A stretch of 64,000 nt of DNA from Acidobacteriota bacterium (GCA_023436495.1 JAEZIT010000086.1:19943-83942); one strand, 5' to 3'. Positions 9,767-18,123 are shown, counted from the stretch's first letter. A program made the numbers and translations. Notes: generated by a model not told the origin, from the letters alone.

Positions 9767-10145
9767 CGGAGCTTGTCTGCGTTAGTAAATTGCCGCGATC
9801 GGCCCGTTCTCACGAATCTTGCGAGATCCAAGCACGCAGAATACCTGAAAAGCAGCGCTTTTCCGAGCAACTTTCGTATTCTCTTAGCAAAAATCAATCA
9901 TGTCAAGCACAAAAATACACAGATATTCGGATTGTTTGATGCACTCAGGCAGGGAAAGTTTGCCGTGCCGACAAAATCCAACTGCTATATTAACACGAAA
10001 ATAGAGGCCCGAATAAGCGTACTCTTCGGGCCTCCAGTTGAAACAACCGTATCTGGGGGTAGAAACGATTTGATCAGTGAGACATTGAAGCCTCAGCTTT
10101 ATGAAACTCGCAATCGCCAGCATCTTCCGTAAAACGCTGTCGAGC
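9767..10145. other. Long upstream region of the barrel gene, no coding sequence supported
   Basis: About 380 bases between the barrel protein start and the tRNA-Ser promoter. Open frames exist but lack ribosome sites, domains or codon structure. It contains one perfect 10-base-pair inverted repeat described separately. Confidence 0.5.
10004..10034 (-). promoter_or_regulatory. Perfect 10-bp inverted repeat in the probable leader of the barrel protein gene
   Basis: GAGGCCCGAA (10004-10013) and TTCGGGCCTC (10025-10034) form a perfect 10-base-pair stem with an 11-base loop. Read leftwards it is followed by TATTTTCG, a weak U-rich tail. It could terminate or attenuate leftward transcripts before the barrel gene 240 bases further on, or terminate rightward transcripts. 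Function is inferred from structure only. Confidence 0.45.
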
Positions 10146-10173
10146 TTGACAATCGATTGCTGTAAGCTAAAAT
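10146..10173 (+). promoter_or_regulatory. Sigma-70-type promoter of tRNA-Ser
   Basis: A consensus TTGACA (10146-10151) and TAAAAT (10168-10173), 16 bases apart, sit 27 bases before the tRNA 5' end. Confidence 0.65.
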
Positions 10174-10200
10174 AAAATCTTGCTTTTCAGCAGGACATGT

Positions 10201-10291
10201 GGAGACGTGGCTGAGCGGCTGAAAGCGGCGGTTTGCTAAATCGTTGTAGTTCAAAAGACTACCACAGGTTCGAATCCTGTCGTCTCCGCCA
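10201..10291 (+). tRNA. tRNA-Ser (anticodon GCT)
   Basis: A 91-base class II tRNA. The acceptor arms GGAGACG (10201-10207) and CGTCTCC (10281-10287) pair perfectly and the CCA end is encoded at 10289-10291. The anticodon loop TTGCTAA places GCT at 10235-10237, reading AGC/AGU serine codons. A long variable arm lies between the anticodon arm and the T arm (GGTTCGAATCC), as expected for tRNA-Ser. Confidence 0.95.
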
Positions 10292-10304
10292 TTTATATCT
10301 TTGG

Positions 10305-10344
10305 AAAGGCTGTCGGCTGCATTGTCCGGCGGCCTTTTCTTTTT
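10305..10344 (+). terminator. Probable rho-independent terminator after tRNA-Ser
   Basis: AAAGGC (10305-10310) pairs with GCCTTT (10332-10337), with an inner CGG/CCG pair, and is followed by TTTTCTTTTT. The next gene's ATG lies 8 bases after the T-run. Confidence 0.6.
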
Positions 10345-10351
10345 CGGCACT

Positions 10352-10777
10352 ATGTTAAGGACCGTTATTACTTACGGATTTGCGCTATCTGTACTGTTCG
10401 GCGTTCTTAAATACGTCGAATATAACTACTTCTTCCGTATACTCCCGCTCGAGACCTACATCGGAATCATTGCCGTGATATTCGCGAGCTTGGGCATCTG
10501 GGCAGGAAGGCGGCTGAGAATCCTGCCGGCCATACCGGCTGAAACACAGCACTCCCCTGTTGAAAAACCCAGGATCGAGCAGGCGGGCATAAGCAAACGC
10601 GAATACGAGGTCCTCGAATTGATCGCCTTGGGCCTGTCTAACCAAGAGATCGCTGACCGACTTTTTGTCTCGACCAGCACCGTCAAGACCCACATTTCGA
10701 ATCTCTATTCAAAATTAGGTGTAAAGCGCCGAACAGAAGCGCTCCGACGAGCGAAGGAACTTCAATTAATAGCCTAG
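10352..10777 (+). CDS. Membrane-anchored LuxR/NarL-type HTH regulator
   Basis: The 141-residue product begins MLRTVITYGFALSVLFGV and has two membrane helices (about residues 5-22 and 36-52). A cytoplasmic linker and a C-terminal LuxR-type helix-turn-helix follow, near residues 78-138 (SKREYEVLELIALGLSNQEI, then STSTVKTHISNLYSKL). No receiver domain is present. I chose the ATG at 10352 because the longer frame starts inside the tRNA terminator. Membrane-tethered LuxR proteins of this size usually act as one-component regulators; the target is unknown. It may control the following DUF4199 gene, 103 bases downstream on the same strand. Confidence 0.8.
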   Translation: MLRTVITYGFALSVLFGVLKYVEYNYFFRILPLETYIGIIAVIFASLGIWAGRRLRILPAIPAETQHSPVEKPRIEQAGISKREYEVLELIALGLSNQEIADRLFVSTSTVKTHISNLYSKLGVKRRTEALRRAKELQLIA

Positions 10778-10880
10778 TCCTTTAGTCTGATTTTCGTTCG
10801 GTTTCAGTAAATTCATACTTTCGGTTGATTCGGTGAATGCGGCATTTGTTATATATTTGCGGCTCTGATCGGAGGAATTT

Positions 10881-11420
10881 ATGAGAAAGACAGTATTAGT
10901 TTACGGCCTTATAGCCGGCCTTATGATCGTCCTGCTTGGATGGACCGTTTACCATCTCTGCTTTGTCGGGATCACCACGTTCGATAATTCGACGTATATC
11001 GGCTATGCCGGTATGCTCGTCGTTTTTTCGATGATCTATTTTGGGATCAGATCGTATAGGGACGGGCCGGGCGGCGGGACGGTTACATTTTGGCGTGCGG
11101 CCGCTATCGGAATTTTGATCGCATTGCTGGCATCGTTATTTCAATCAGTGGGCTGGTTTCTCTATAACGCTTTTAATCCGGACTTCAAAGTTTTCTTTAT
11201 CGAAAAATTTACGGAATATAAACTAAACAGCCTGCCCGACCCCTTAGATCCCGCGGCCGCGGCCGCGGTTAACGGTGAGATCGAAATGTTGAAAACCATT
11301 TATGAAAATCCGTTGCTGGATCTGGCCTTCTCGACATTATTGATGTTGCCGGCAGCTCTTGTGGTTACACTGCTGAGCGCCATTGTCCTGCGAAGGAGGG
11401 CGACTGTAGAGGAATTATGA
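10881..11420 (+). CDS. DUF4199-type inner-membrane protein
   Basis: A 179-residue protein with four predicted membrane helices (near residues 6-26, 38-54, 74-96 and 149-171) and a hydrophilic segment around residues 100-140. This length and layout match DUF4199 membrane proteins, whose function is unknown. A good ribosome site (GGAGG) lies 7 bases before the ATG. The stop codon overlaps the start of the next gene by 4 bases (ATGA), so the two genes are translationally coupled. Confidence 0.65.
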   Translation: MRKTVLVYGLIAGLMIVLLGWTVYHLCFVGITTFDNSTYIGYAGMLVVFSMIYFGIRSYRDGPGGGTVTFWRAAAIGILIALLASLFQSVGWFLYNAFNPDFKVFFIEKFTEYKLNSLPDPLDPAAAAAVNGEIEMLKTIYENPLLDLAFSTLLMLPAALVVTLLSAIVLRRRATVEEL

Positions 11421-11794
11421 ATATTTTAATGACCAGCATTTCCGTCGACGATCCAATAGCCGCATTCGAGTTTTATACGAAGACACTTGGATTCCGAGAG
11501 AAATTGTACATGCCCGAAATGCAGTTAGCGATCATCGTTTCGCCCGAATATCCACACGGCACTTCGATCCTTCTTGAACCGCGCGGCGGATATGGCTCGA
11601 AAGAATTTTATGATGGAATTTACAAGGCGGGACTTCCGGTCATTGTCTTTGGCAGCACGGATATTCGCCGCGATTTCGAAGAGCTAAGAGCGAAGGGCGT
11701 CGTATTCAAACAGGAGCCGACCGAAACTCCGTACGGCACACAAGCGATATTTGACGACACCTGCGGTAATTACATTCAAATTCACCAACCTTGA
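11417..11794 (+). CDS. VOC family (glyoxalase/bleomycin-resistance-like) protein
   Basis: The 125-residue protein shows the beta-alpha-beta-beta-beta pattern of the vicinal oxygen chelate fold. ISVDDPIAAFEFYTKTLGF starts the first module and DDTCGNYIQIHQP ends the second. Members bind a metal and include glyoxalases, dioxygenases and antibiotic-binding proteins. The closest general pattern here is the small single-domain PhnB/glyoxalase-like group of unknown substrate. Translation is coupled to the DUF4199 gene through a 4-base overlap. Confidence 0.8.
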   Translation: MNILMTSISVDDPIAAFEFYTKTLGFREKLYMPEMQLAIIVSPEYPHGTSILLEPRGGYGSKEFYDGIYKAGLPVIVFGSTDIRRDFEELRAKGVVFKQEPTETPYGTQAIFDDTCGNYIQIHQP

Positions 11795-11870
11795 GAGATC
11801 GTCGATGAGTCCCGATTTGGCATGCAGATGTTTCTGGCAATCCGGCATTCCGGGACTCGACACCTCTGCT

Positions 11871-11902
11871 CTTTGCGTTCTCTGTGGCTTTGCGTGAAAA
11901 TC
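11871..11902 (+). repeat. Dispersed CTTTGCG...CTTTGCGTG repeat element
   Basis: The segment CTTTGCGTTCTCTGTGGC then TTTGCGTGAAAATC lies just before the gltX start. Its inverted counterpart is at 54764-54794. It looks like a short dispersed intergenic repeat; copy number elsewhere cannot be seen from here. Confidence 0.5.
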
Positions 11903-11909
11903 TTTCCTT

Positions 11910-13472
11910 ATGACTACACGCGTCCGTTTTGCTCCGAGCCCGACCGGCTATTTACATATCGGTTCAGCGCGAACCGCTCTTTTTAATTATCTTTTCGCAC
12001 GCCACGTCGGCGGAAAGTTCCTGCTTCGTATTGAAGATACGGACCTTGCGCGATCCACTGAGGAATCGACCCGCTCGATCCTTGAAGGCATGGCGTGGCT
12101 CGGGCTCCACCACGACGAGGAGATAGTTTTCCAGTCCGACAATGCCGAAAAACATCGCGAAACCGCGAAGCGTCTGCTCGCAGAAGGCAAGGCATACCGC
12201 GATTTTACGCCAAGGCAGGAGGTCAGCGACAAATCGGTGAAGGAGGCGATCGTCGAGCGTGCCCGGCAACAGTCCGATAAAGGCATGCGGGACAATCTCT
12301 ATCGAGATCTGCCGATGAGCGAAAGCGATGCGAGGGCCGAAGCAGGCGAGCCTTTCGCGATTCGTTTGAAGGTGCCGGACAGCGGTGCGACGGCCTTTGA
12401 AGATGCGGTTTACGGCCTGCAGGAGCGTGATTACGCCGACACTGAGGACCTAGTCCTGTTACGATCCGACGGGCATCCACTGTATAACCTTGCGGTCGTC
12501 TGCGACGACATCGAGATGGGCATCACGCACGTCATCCGCGGGCAGGACCACCTGACGAATACGCACAAGCAGATCTTGATATACGAAGCGTTGGGCGTAA
12601 AGCCTCCGACATTTGCGCATCTGCCCCTGATCCTCGCGCCCAATAAGGGCAAGCTCTCCAAACGAAAGCACGGCGAGATCGTTTCGATGACGACCTATCG
12701 CGACGCAGGCTTCGTGCCGGCCGCGTTTCGCAACTATCTGGCCCTGCTCGGCTGGTCGGCCGGTGAGGAAAAAGAGATCTACACGATGGACGAGTTGGTC
12801 GAGAAATTCTCGCTCGAAGGCATCCATCGCTCGAACGCAATTTTCAATTTCAAGGAGAATGACCCGCGTCATTGGACGGACGATAAAGCCTTATGGATGA
12901 ACGCCGAATACATCCGGACCATGCCGCTCGATGACCTGCTGCCGCTGGTCAAGAACGAGCTGAAGGCCTCTAAACTTTGGCGCGAGGAATACGAGGAGGA
13001 AACGGAACAGGCGGATTCTTCGGGGCCGCGAGAGATCGGCACGAAAGAGTGGTACGAATATGCGATCGACCTCATCCGTCAGCGCTTTTTCACGCTCAAG
13101 GACTTCTCCGCGCAGGGGCGCGCTTATTTCAGTGAAGACTACGATTTCGACCCGGCCGCAGTGGCAAAAAACCTCAGCAAGTTCCCTGATCTGCAGGCCT
13201 GGATGCCGGAACTTGCGGACCGTTTTGAGGCTGAATTTAACGAACTCAACCCGCATCACAGCCGCGGAATTCTGCCGTTTCGAGAACAGTATATCGAAGA
13301 GGTCGTAAAGGCGTTTACTGAGGAAAAAGGCACAAAACTGGGCGTCATAATGAACGGCGCGCGAACGTTGCTGACGGGCGTAGCGGTAGGCCCGTCGATG
13401 CTTTCTGTGTTTGAAGTTATCGGTAAAGAACGGACAATAACCCGTCTTCGAAGCCGTTTGGCATGGAACTAA
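11910..13472 (+). CDS. gltX: Glutamyl-tRNA synthetase
   Basis: A 520-residue class I aminoacyl-tRNA synthetase that charges tRNA-Glu. The N-terminus RFAPSPTGYLHIGSARTAL contains the HIGH-type ATP-binding motif (HIGS), and GKLSKRKHG near residue 250 is the KMSKS-type motif. The glutamate-binding and stem-contact regions (IRGQDHLTNTHKQ, FAHLPLIL) are intact. It is somewhat longer than the usual 465-490 residues because of a charged insertion (EEYEEETEQADSSGPRE) near residue 360. It could be discriminating or non-discriminating; the sequence alone does not decide. An SRPBCC gene starts 11 bases after its stop. Confidence 0.96.
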   Translation: MTTRVRFAPSPTGYLHIGSARTALFNYLFARHVGGKFLLRIEDTDLARSTEESTRSILEGMAWLGLHHDEEIVFQSDNAEKHRETAKRLLAEGKAYRDFTPRQEVSDKSVKEAIVERARQQSDKGMRDNLYRDLPMSESDARAEAGEPFAIRLKVPDSGATAFEDAVYGLQERDYADTEDLVLLRSDGHPLYNLAVVCDDIEMGITHVIRGQDHLTNTHKQILIYEALGVKPPTFAHLPLILAPNKGKLSKRKHGEIVSMTTYRDAGFVPAAFRNYLALLGWSAGEEKEIYTMDELVEKFSLEGIHRSNAIFNFKENDPRHWTDDKALWMNAEYIRTMPLDDLLPLVKNELKASKLWREEYEEETEQADSSGPREIGTKEWYEYAIDLIRQRFFTLKDFSAQGRAYFSEDYDFDPAAVAKNLSKFPDLQAWMPELADRFEAEFNELNPHHSRGILPFREQYIEEVVKAFTEEKGTKLGVIMNGARTLLTGVAVGPSMLSVFEVIGKERTITRLRSRLAWN

Positions 13473-13483
13473 AAGGAGTGTCG

Positions 13484-13903
13484 ATGAACAATGAAAAAGT
13501 AACGGTCGGAACAGTAGTTTCGGCCGATGTTAACAGGGTTTGGGATGCCTGGACGAAGCCCGAACAAATGACAAAATGGAACTTTGCTTCGGATGACTGG
13601 CACTGTCCGCGGGCGGAGAATGACCTTCGGGTTGGCGGTAAATTGAATGCCCGGATGGAGGCGAAGGACGGAAGTTTCGGGTTTGACTTCGAAGCCGTTT
13701 ATAATGAAGTAGTTACGAACGAAAAGATCAGCTATACGATGGCTGACGGGCGTCAGGCGACGACTACTTTTGAGGACCTTGGCGGCAAGACGAGGGTCAC
13801 GACGGTCTTTGACGCGGAGGGCCAGAACCCCGTCGATATGCAGCGGGACGGGTGGCAGGCGATCACGGACAATTTTAAGAAATATGTCGAATCCGCCGAC
13901 TAG
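13484..13903 (+). CDS. SRPBCC/AHSA1-type ligand-binding protein
   Basis: The 139-residue product starts MNNEKVTVGTVVSADVNRVW, preceded by AAAGGAG at the right distance. An earlier in-frame ATG overlaps the end of gltX and has no ribosome site. The pattern VWDAWTKPEQMTKWNFAS...DDWHCP and the C-terminal DGWQAITDNFKKYVE are typical of the Aha1-like START fold, which forms a hydrophobic cavity. Related genes are usually annotated as activators of Hsp90 ATPase homologues or polyketide-cyclase-like proteins of unknown ligand. It probably shares a transcript with gltX. Confidence 0.8.
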   Translation: MNNEKVTVGTVVSADVNRVWDAWTKPEQMTKWNFASDDWHCPRAENDLRVGGKLNARMEAKDGSFGFDFEAVYNEVVTNEKISYTMADGRQATTTFEDLGGKTRVTTVFDAEGQNPVDMQRDGWQAITDNFKKYVESAD

Positions 13904-13956
13904 TTCGGGCGGATAACTTATTTATTTACAGGGATTTCCTGTCAGGAGCGTTGAGC

Positions 13957-14361
13957 ATGAGCGAACTCTTTCACCCCGACATCCGGGCCTATAATGATGA
14001 CAAAACGCCTGAGGACCGGGCGATCTGCGAGGTGCTGGCGGGGGAGATCAGCCGCGGGCTGCCGGAGGCTGAGAGCAAGGTTTGGCATGCCCATCCGGTA
14101 TGGTTTTTGGACGGGAATCCTATTGTCGGGTACAGCAAATTGAAGGGCGGCGTTCGGCTGATGTTTTGGAGCGGCGCGAGCTTTGACGAGGACGGTTTGA
14201 AGGAGCGGGGCGCCAAGTTCAAGGACGCCTCGATCACTTACAGATCCGTGGATGACATCGATAAACAGGGGCTTTCGCGTTGGCTGGAGAAGGCCAGGGA
14301 CATCCAGTGGGACTATAAAAATATCGTCAAAAGGAAGGGCGTCCTGGAGCGTTTGAAGTAG
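13957..14361 (+). CDS. DUF1801-type (YdhG-like) small protein
   Basis: The 134-residue product starts MSELFHPDIRAYNDDKTPED behind CAGGAG. The core KVWHAHPVWFLDGNPIVGYSK followed by GVRLMFWSGASFDEDGLK and the C-terminal KARDIQWDYKNIVKRKG match the DUF1801/YdhG alpha-beta family, which is widespread, soluble and functionally uncharacterised. It follows the SRPBCC gene by 53 bases; such genes often travel together in small stress-type clusters. Confidence 0.7.
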   Translation: MSELFHPDIRAYNDDKTPEDRAICEVLAGEISRGLPEAESKVWHAHPVWFLDGNPIVGYSKLKGGVRLMFWSGASFDEDGLKERGAKFKDASITYRSVDDIDKQGLSRWLEKARDIQWDYKNIVKRKGVLERLK

Positions 14362-15015
14362 CCCGGCGGTGTTCCCGGCAGGGCGGCCGTTGACGGCGCT
14401 GCGGAGGGGCATTGTTCGTCATTCGGCACCGCCTTAGCGGCGCCGGCGCGGGCGGTTAGTGACATTGCCGCATGATCGATCGGCGCGCTGGCTTACGTCG
14501 GCCCCCCAATTGCGGCAAAATCACCCAAGCCCGCGAACCGTCCGACACCGGCCATCTCAACCATTCCACCCATTCCCTTCACACCCTCCACATCGCCCGA
14601 GATCTATAACCTCGATCACGCACGAATGAGCCCGCGATGCCAACCGCCCCACCCGCGCACTCCAGATCTATAATTTGAAAAGCGCCGATCATCCACGAGC
14701 TGTCCCGCGCCAACGCAATGAAGCCGATCGTGACGAGCAACCGCAGCCCGCGACGCGCCCTGAAGCCGCTCCTGGATGACGGACTGCTGTCTTCGTCCAA
14801 AGAATGTGCCCGCAGCAACCTAACGCTCGGCTTCCCACCCCCTTTCTGTATTTAATTGTCAATTGAGAACGCGGTTAAGAAATGACTAGCCCGTGTTGCT
14901 GGAAACATAACTGACGTTCTCAGATCCCAGTTTCGCAGGCTTGAGGCCGTTCATTGTCAGAATGACCGATATACAAGTACGGCTAAGTTGCTCAGCACAC
15001 ACAGTTTCAGGCGTC
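14362..15015. other. Gene-poor 650-base stretch
   Basis: No convincing gene. A minus-strand frame at 14579-14818 (79 codons) contains a hydrophobic stretch (LRLLVTIGFIALARDSSWMIGAF) and could be a remnant of a membrane protein gene, but it has no ribosome site or family signature. The stretch ends at the operator-promoter of the XRE gene. Confidence 0.4.
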
Positions 15016-15057
15016 GAATATTACAATCTTGTAATATTCTCTTCGATCTACTATAAT
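15016..15057 (+). promoter_or_regulatory. Operator-promoter of the XRE/nucleotidyltransferase pair
   Basis: A perfect 11-base inverted repeat, GAATATTACAA-TC-TTGTAATATTC (15016-15039), overlaps the -35 box TTGTAA (15029-15034). A consensus TATAAT follows after 17 bases (15052-15057). The ATG at 15073 is only 15 bases after the -10 box, so the leader is very short. The position suggests autorepression by the XRE protein. Confidence 0.8.
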
Positions 15058-15072
15058 CTTCCCGGAGGCATA

Positions 15073-15759
15073 ATGACCGGGAATCAACTGGCGAAATATC
15101 GAAAGCAGAGTAAGCAGACACAGGAGCGGGCGGCCCGGGCGCTCGGCGTTTCGCAGACGTATCTTTCTCTGCTGGAAAACGGAAAACGCCCCGTTACGGA
15201 AAGGCTGAAGAAGAGGGCCGTGAAGGTTTTCGGCCTGCCGCCGACCAAGGTGCCGGCAAGGTCCGAGCGTTCTCAGGTACAACCGGTTTCCGACGATCGG
15301 CTAGCGGCCGACCTATCCGCGCTCGGCTACATGGGTTTCTCGCACCTTCGTCCGTCACGACGCAGGAATCCGGCCGACGTTTTGCTTTCGGCGCTTAATT
15401 CCCCGAAACGCGACGCACGCCTCGTCGAGGCCCTGCCCTGGGTCGTTCTTGCCTATCCCGATATGGAATGGAATTCCCTTGTAAAGACCGCAAAGGCCTA
15501 CGACCTGCAAAACCGTCTCGGTTTTGTAACGAACGTGGCCCGGCGTCTGGCGGAACTTCGCGGGGATCGCGAAACGGCCGCTAAATTGAAGTCTCGCGAA
15601 CGCGATCTCGAACGCTCATTGCTCGCTCGCGAAGACACAATGTGCAACGAAACGATGACGAACGCTGAAAGAAAATGGCTGAATACAAATCGATCCGAGG
15701 CTGCAAAACACTGGCGCGTTCTAACCAGCCTGACCCCGAAACTTGTCCGATATGCCTAA
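15073..15759 (+). CDS. XRE-family HTH protein, probable antitoxin/autoregulator
   Basis: A 228-residue protein starting MTGNQLAKYRKQSKQTQERA behind GGAGG; longer in-frame starts would lie upstream of the promoter. Residues 1-58 form a Cro/CI-type helix-turn-helix (ALGVSQTYLSLLENGKRPV). The C-terminal half (about residues 75-165) contains LSALGYMGFSHL, NPADVLLSALN, EALPWVVLAYPDMEW and LQNRLGFV. I associate this arrangement with regulators encoded beside minimal nucleotidyltransferases, but I cannot name the domain. Its end overlaps the nucleotidyltransferase start by 8 bases. A palindromic operator covers its own promoter. Together this looks like a toxin-antitoxin operon with the antitoxin first. 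Confidence 0.75.
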   Translation: MTGNQLAKYRKQSKQTQERAARALGVSQTYLSLLENGKRPVTERLKKRAVKVFGLPPTKVPARSERSQVQPVSDDRLAADLSALGYMGFSHLRPSRRRNPADVLLSALNSPKRDARLVEALPWVVLAYPDMEWNSLVKTAKAYDLQNRLGFVTNVARRLAELRGDRETAAKLKSRERDLERSLLAREDTMCNETMTNAERKWLNTNRSEAAKHWRVLTSLTPKLVRYA

Positions 15760-16291
15760 CCCGATCCCCGAACCCTGGCTTTCGTTTCTGCGAGAGATCG
15801 ATGCGCTTGTAGAAGGCGAAACCAAACTGCACTGTATCGGCGGTTTTGTCGTGACAGTTGTTTACGGAGCGGCGCGTAATACATCGGACATCGACACCTT
15901 GACCCTCGTTCATCAGCCTCCGGGACTTTTCGATCAGGCGGGAATTGGCTCCCGTTTATATGAACAATACGGCCTCTATCTCGATCCGGTCGGCGTAGCA
16001 ACGCTTCCCGAAAACTACGAAGACCGGCTGGTAGAGAGCTTTTCCGGTACTTTCGACCGCCTACGCCTTTACACACTAGACCCTTACGACATCGCACTGT
16101 CCAAGCTCGAACGCAACGCAGACATCGACCGTCAAGACGTGATCCATCTTGCCCGTACAGTACCGTTCGATCTTGAAATTCTGAAACAGCGATACCATCG
16201 CGAACTCCGAGTGTACCTCGGCAATCCCGAACGCGAAGACCTGACCCTCAAACTTTGGATCGAAATGCTTGATGAAGCGCTATCATACTAG
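15752..16291 (+). CDS. DUF6036-like minimal nucleotidyltransferase, probable toxin
   Basis: The 179-residue product carries the nucleotidyltransferase signature CIGGFVVTVVYGAARNTSDI with the metal-binding D-x-D at Asp46 and Asp48 and the GG motif at Gly30-Gly31. This matches the AbiEii/MenT/DUF6036 group, whose characterised members are toxins that add nucleotides to tRNA or other targets. I chose ATG 15752, which overlaps the XRE stop by 8 bases; a TTG at 15743 is possible. A downstream helical region (DPYDIALSKLERN, then DVIHLART) is also typical of the family, where KL contributes to the active site. Target and nucleotide are unknown. Confidence 0.75.
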   Translation: MPNPIPEPWLSFLREIDALVEGETKLHCIGGFVVTVVYGAARNTSDIDTLTLVHQPPGLFDQAGIGSRLYEQYGLYLDPVGVATLPENYEDRLVESFSGTFDRLRLYTLDPYDIALSKLERNADIDRQDVIHLARTVPFDLEILKQRYHRELRVYLGNPEREDLTLKLWIEMLDEALSY

Positions 16292-16297
16292 CACCCC

Positions 16298-16399
16298 GGC
16301 GGCACCTTCGACCGGGATGGCTGGACGTTGGCGGCGAACCCCAAACAATCGAACCGGATCCTGAACACCCACACCGAGATCATGAAAGGGCTGGGATGA
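16298..16399 (+). pseudogene. 3' remnant of a D-amino-acid-oxidase-type gene (copy 1)
   Basis: These 102 bases encode GGTFDRDGWTLAANPKQS and then NRILNTHTEIMKGLG before a TGA. It is the same C-terminal segment as the copy ending at 18318, and 30 bases near the end are identical. It begins 6 bases after the nucleotidyltransferase stop with no start codon, so it is a fragment. Confidence 0.65.
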
Positions 16400-16569
16400 A
16401 CCGAAAATCGCACGATCGAAGGCCTCAGTTTTACTGCTCATTGCCGCTGCCTTTAGGCAACGGATTCAAGTTATCTCAGAAGGGTGCGGCTTTACGCGAA
16501 ATTTGTAGCATATCAAGCAGGAAAGCGGTATTTTTGTCAAAAGATCATAACTAATTTGGAGTTTCCCAT

Positions 16570-18102
16570 ATGTCAAACAGACTGCTGATGATTTCGATGT
16601 GCGTCGTTTTCGGGTTGTTGGCGTTTAGCTCGCAAGTGTGGGCTTGTACGTGCTCTGCAAAGCCCACCGTTCTTGATGCGTTTGAAAATTCAAATCTGGT
16701 GATCACCACGCGACTGGTATCTGTCGATAAGATCCGCGAAAAAGAGCGGGAGTACGATGTTGGCTATATCCGCTCAGTCACGATGATCGTTGATAAAGTG
16801 TATAAAGGCGACGTTAAGCCCGGAACGGAACTGAAATTCGCTCAAGGCGGTGGCGCCGATTGCATTTGGACCTACGACGAGAAGTGGATCGGGGGAAAAT
16901 TTCTTTTTTATCTTCAGACACCGACGATCGGCCCGACTTTCGGAGAGGGAATGAATTCCGCGACTAGCTTTCCTAGAGAGGGGGGAGCTATCAGCGTTCC
17001 GATGTATCATCCGATAACCTGTGGCAGATCGAAGGGGCTCAAGGGTGCTTGGGATGACCTTGCCTATCTGGAGAATCTCGCGAAAGTGAAGGGAAAGACG
17101 CGACTCTCCGGGACTTTTCAACGCTGGTTCAAGGCCGAATTTGACGGGAGCGACATTAATATCCAAATAGTTGGGAAAAGCAAGACTTTCGTCGCAAAAA
17201 CCAACAAAGACGGATTCTTCGAGATTTACGATCTCCCGCCCGGTGACTACGTGGCGCAGATCGCAGTGCCTGTCGGCTGGAAGATCAACGATTATATGGT
17301 AGGACAGACCTCCACTGGCTTCGACGAATGGGACCCGGCCGCGAAGCGCAAGAGTGCGAACGAGATACCAATTCGCATTGCGGAAGGCCGCCACGCCAAT
17401 CTCGATCTAATTTTCGACATCGACACCGCCATTAAAGGACGCGTGCTGTCGCCTGCCGGAAAACCGATGAAAGGTGTTTGCGTGATGGCGGTGTCAACCG
17501 AATTGAAAGAAGGCGACCATCGGGGCCAATCCGGCTGTACCAATGAGAAGGGAGAATTTGTGGTCGACGAGATGAGGCCGGGGAATTATCGATTGGTGGC
17601 GAATTATGATGGCCAAATGGATGCCGATGAACCATTCGGAATGGTTTTTTATCCAGGGGTGACGGATCGTGCGAACGCTGGGATCATCGCGGTCGAGGCA
17701 GGAAAATATGTGACCGGTCGGGTAATTAAGATCCCGCAAACTATCGAACTTGTGACGTTTAAAGGTAAGTTTCTTTACGCGGACGGTAAACCGGTGGTGG
17801 GCGAATGGGTGAAGTTCGTCCCCGATGACCCGAAGCGTTACGACGAAATGAGCCAGAAGGCGGATGCGGCTGGCAATTTCATATTTAGGGTGCCTAAGGG
17901 GGCGACGGGCAAAATATCTGGCGATATGTACACGTACGTTGGAAGGTTCAAGAACTGCCCGAAACTTGAAGAATTAATAAGAGCCACAGGCAAGACGTTC
18001 ATCATCGCCAAAAGTAACGTGGTGGACGTAAACAGCCTCGAACCCTCCCAACTGGTCAAGCTTTCGTTTCCGTTTCCATCCTGCGAAAAGGCGAAGGAAT
18101 AA
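16570..18102 (+). CDS. Secreted protein with TIMP/NTR-like domain and carboxypeptidase-regulatory-like repeats
   Basis: A 510-residue protein with a signal peptide (residues 1-25, ending SSQVWA). The mature N-terminus CTCSAKPTVLDAFENSNLVI, with Cys directly after the cleavage site and a later DCIW, resembles the netrin-like fold of tissue inhibitors of metalloproteinases; in TIMPs the free N-terminal Cys chelates the protease zinc. Three or more beta-sandwich repeats follow (DGFFEIYDLPPGDYVAQI, GEFVVDEMRPGNYRLV, AGNFIFRVPKGATGKI), like CarboxypepD_reg/SdrD-B modules. It is probably periplasmic or exported. Its base composition is slightly AT-richer than the left part of the window and it lies between two decayed copies of the same oxidase fragment. 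Confidence 0.65.
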   Translation: MSNRLLMISMCVVFGLLAFSSQVWACTCSAKPTVLDAFENSNLVITTRLVSVDKIREKEREYDVGYIRSVTMIVDKVYKGDVKPGTELKFAQGGGADCIWTYDEKWIGGKFLFYLQTPTIGPTFGEGMNSATSFPREGGAISVPMYHPITCGRSKGLKGAWDDLAYLENLAKVKGKTRLSGTFQRWFKAEFDGSDINIQIVGKSKTFVAKTNKDGFFEIYDLPPGDYVAQIAVPVGWKINDYMVGQTSTGFDEWDPAAKRKSANEIPIRIAEGRHANLDLIFDIDTAIKGRVLSPAGKPMKGVCVMAVSTELKEGDHRGQSGCTNEKGEFVVDEMRPGNYRLVANYDGQMDADEPFGMVFYPGVTDRANAGIIAVEAGKYVTGRVIKIPQTIELVTFKGKFLYADGKPVVGEWVKFVPDDPKRYDEMSQKADAAGNFIFRVPKGATGKISGDMYTYVGRFKNCPKLEELIRATGKTFIIAKSNVVDVNSLEPSQLVKLSFPFPSCEKAKE

Positions 18103-18123
18103 TGAGAAGCCGATCCCGGACCG

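Noticed and set aside
11795..11909. T-box-like leader before gltX
   Set aside because: An 8-base inverted repeat (GAGTCCCG/CGGGACTC) is present, but there is no T-box core sequence and no terminator/antiterminator pair.
14579..14818. A 79-codon minus-strand gene
   Set aside because: It has one hydrophobic stretch but no ribosome site, no family match and no neighbour support.
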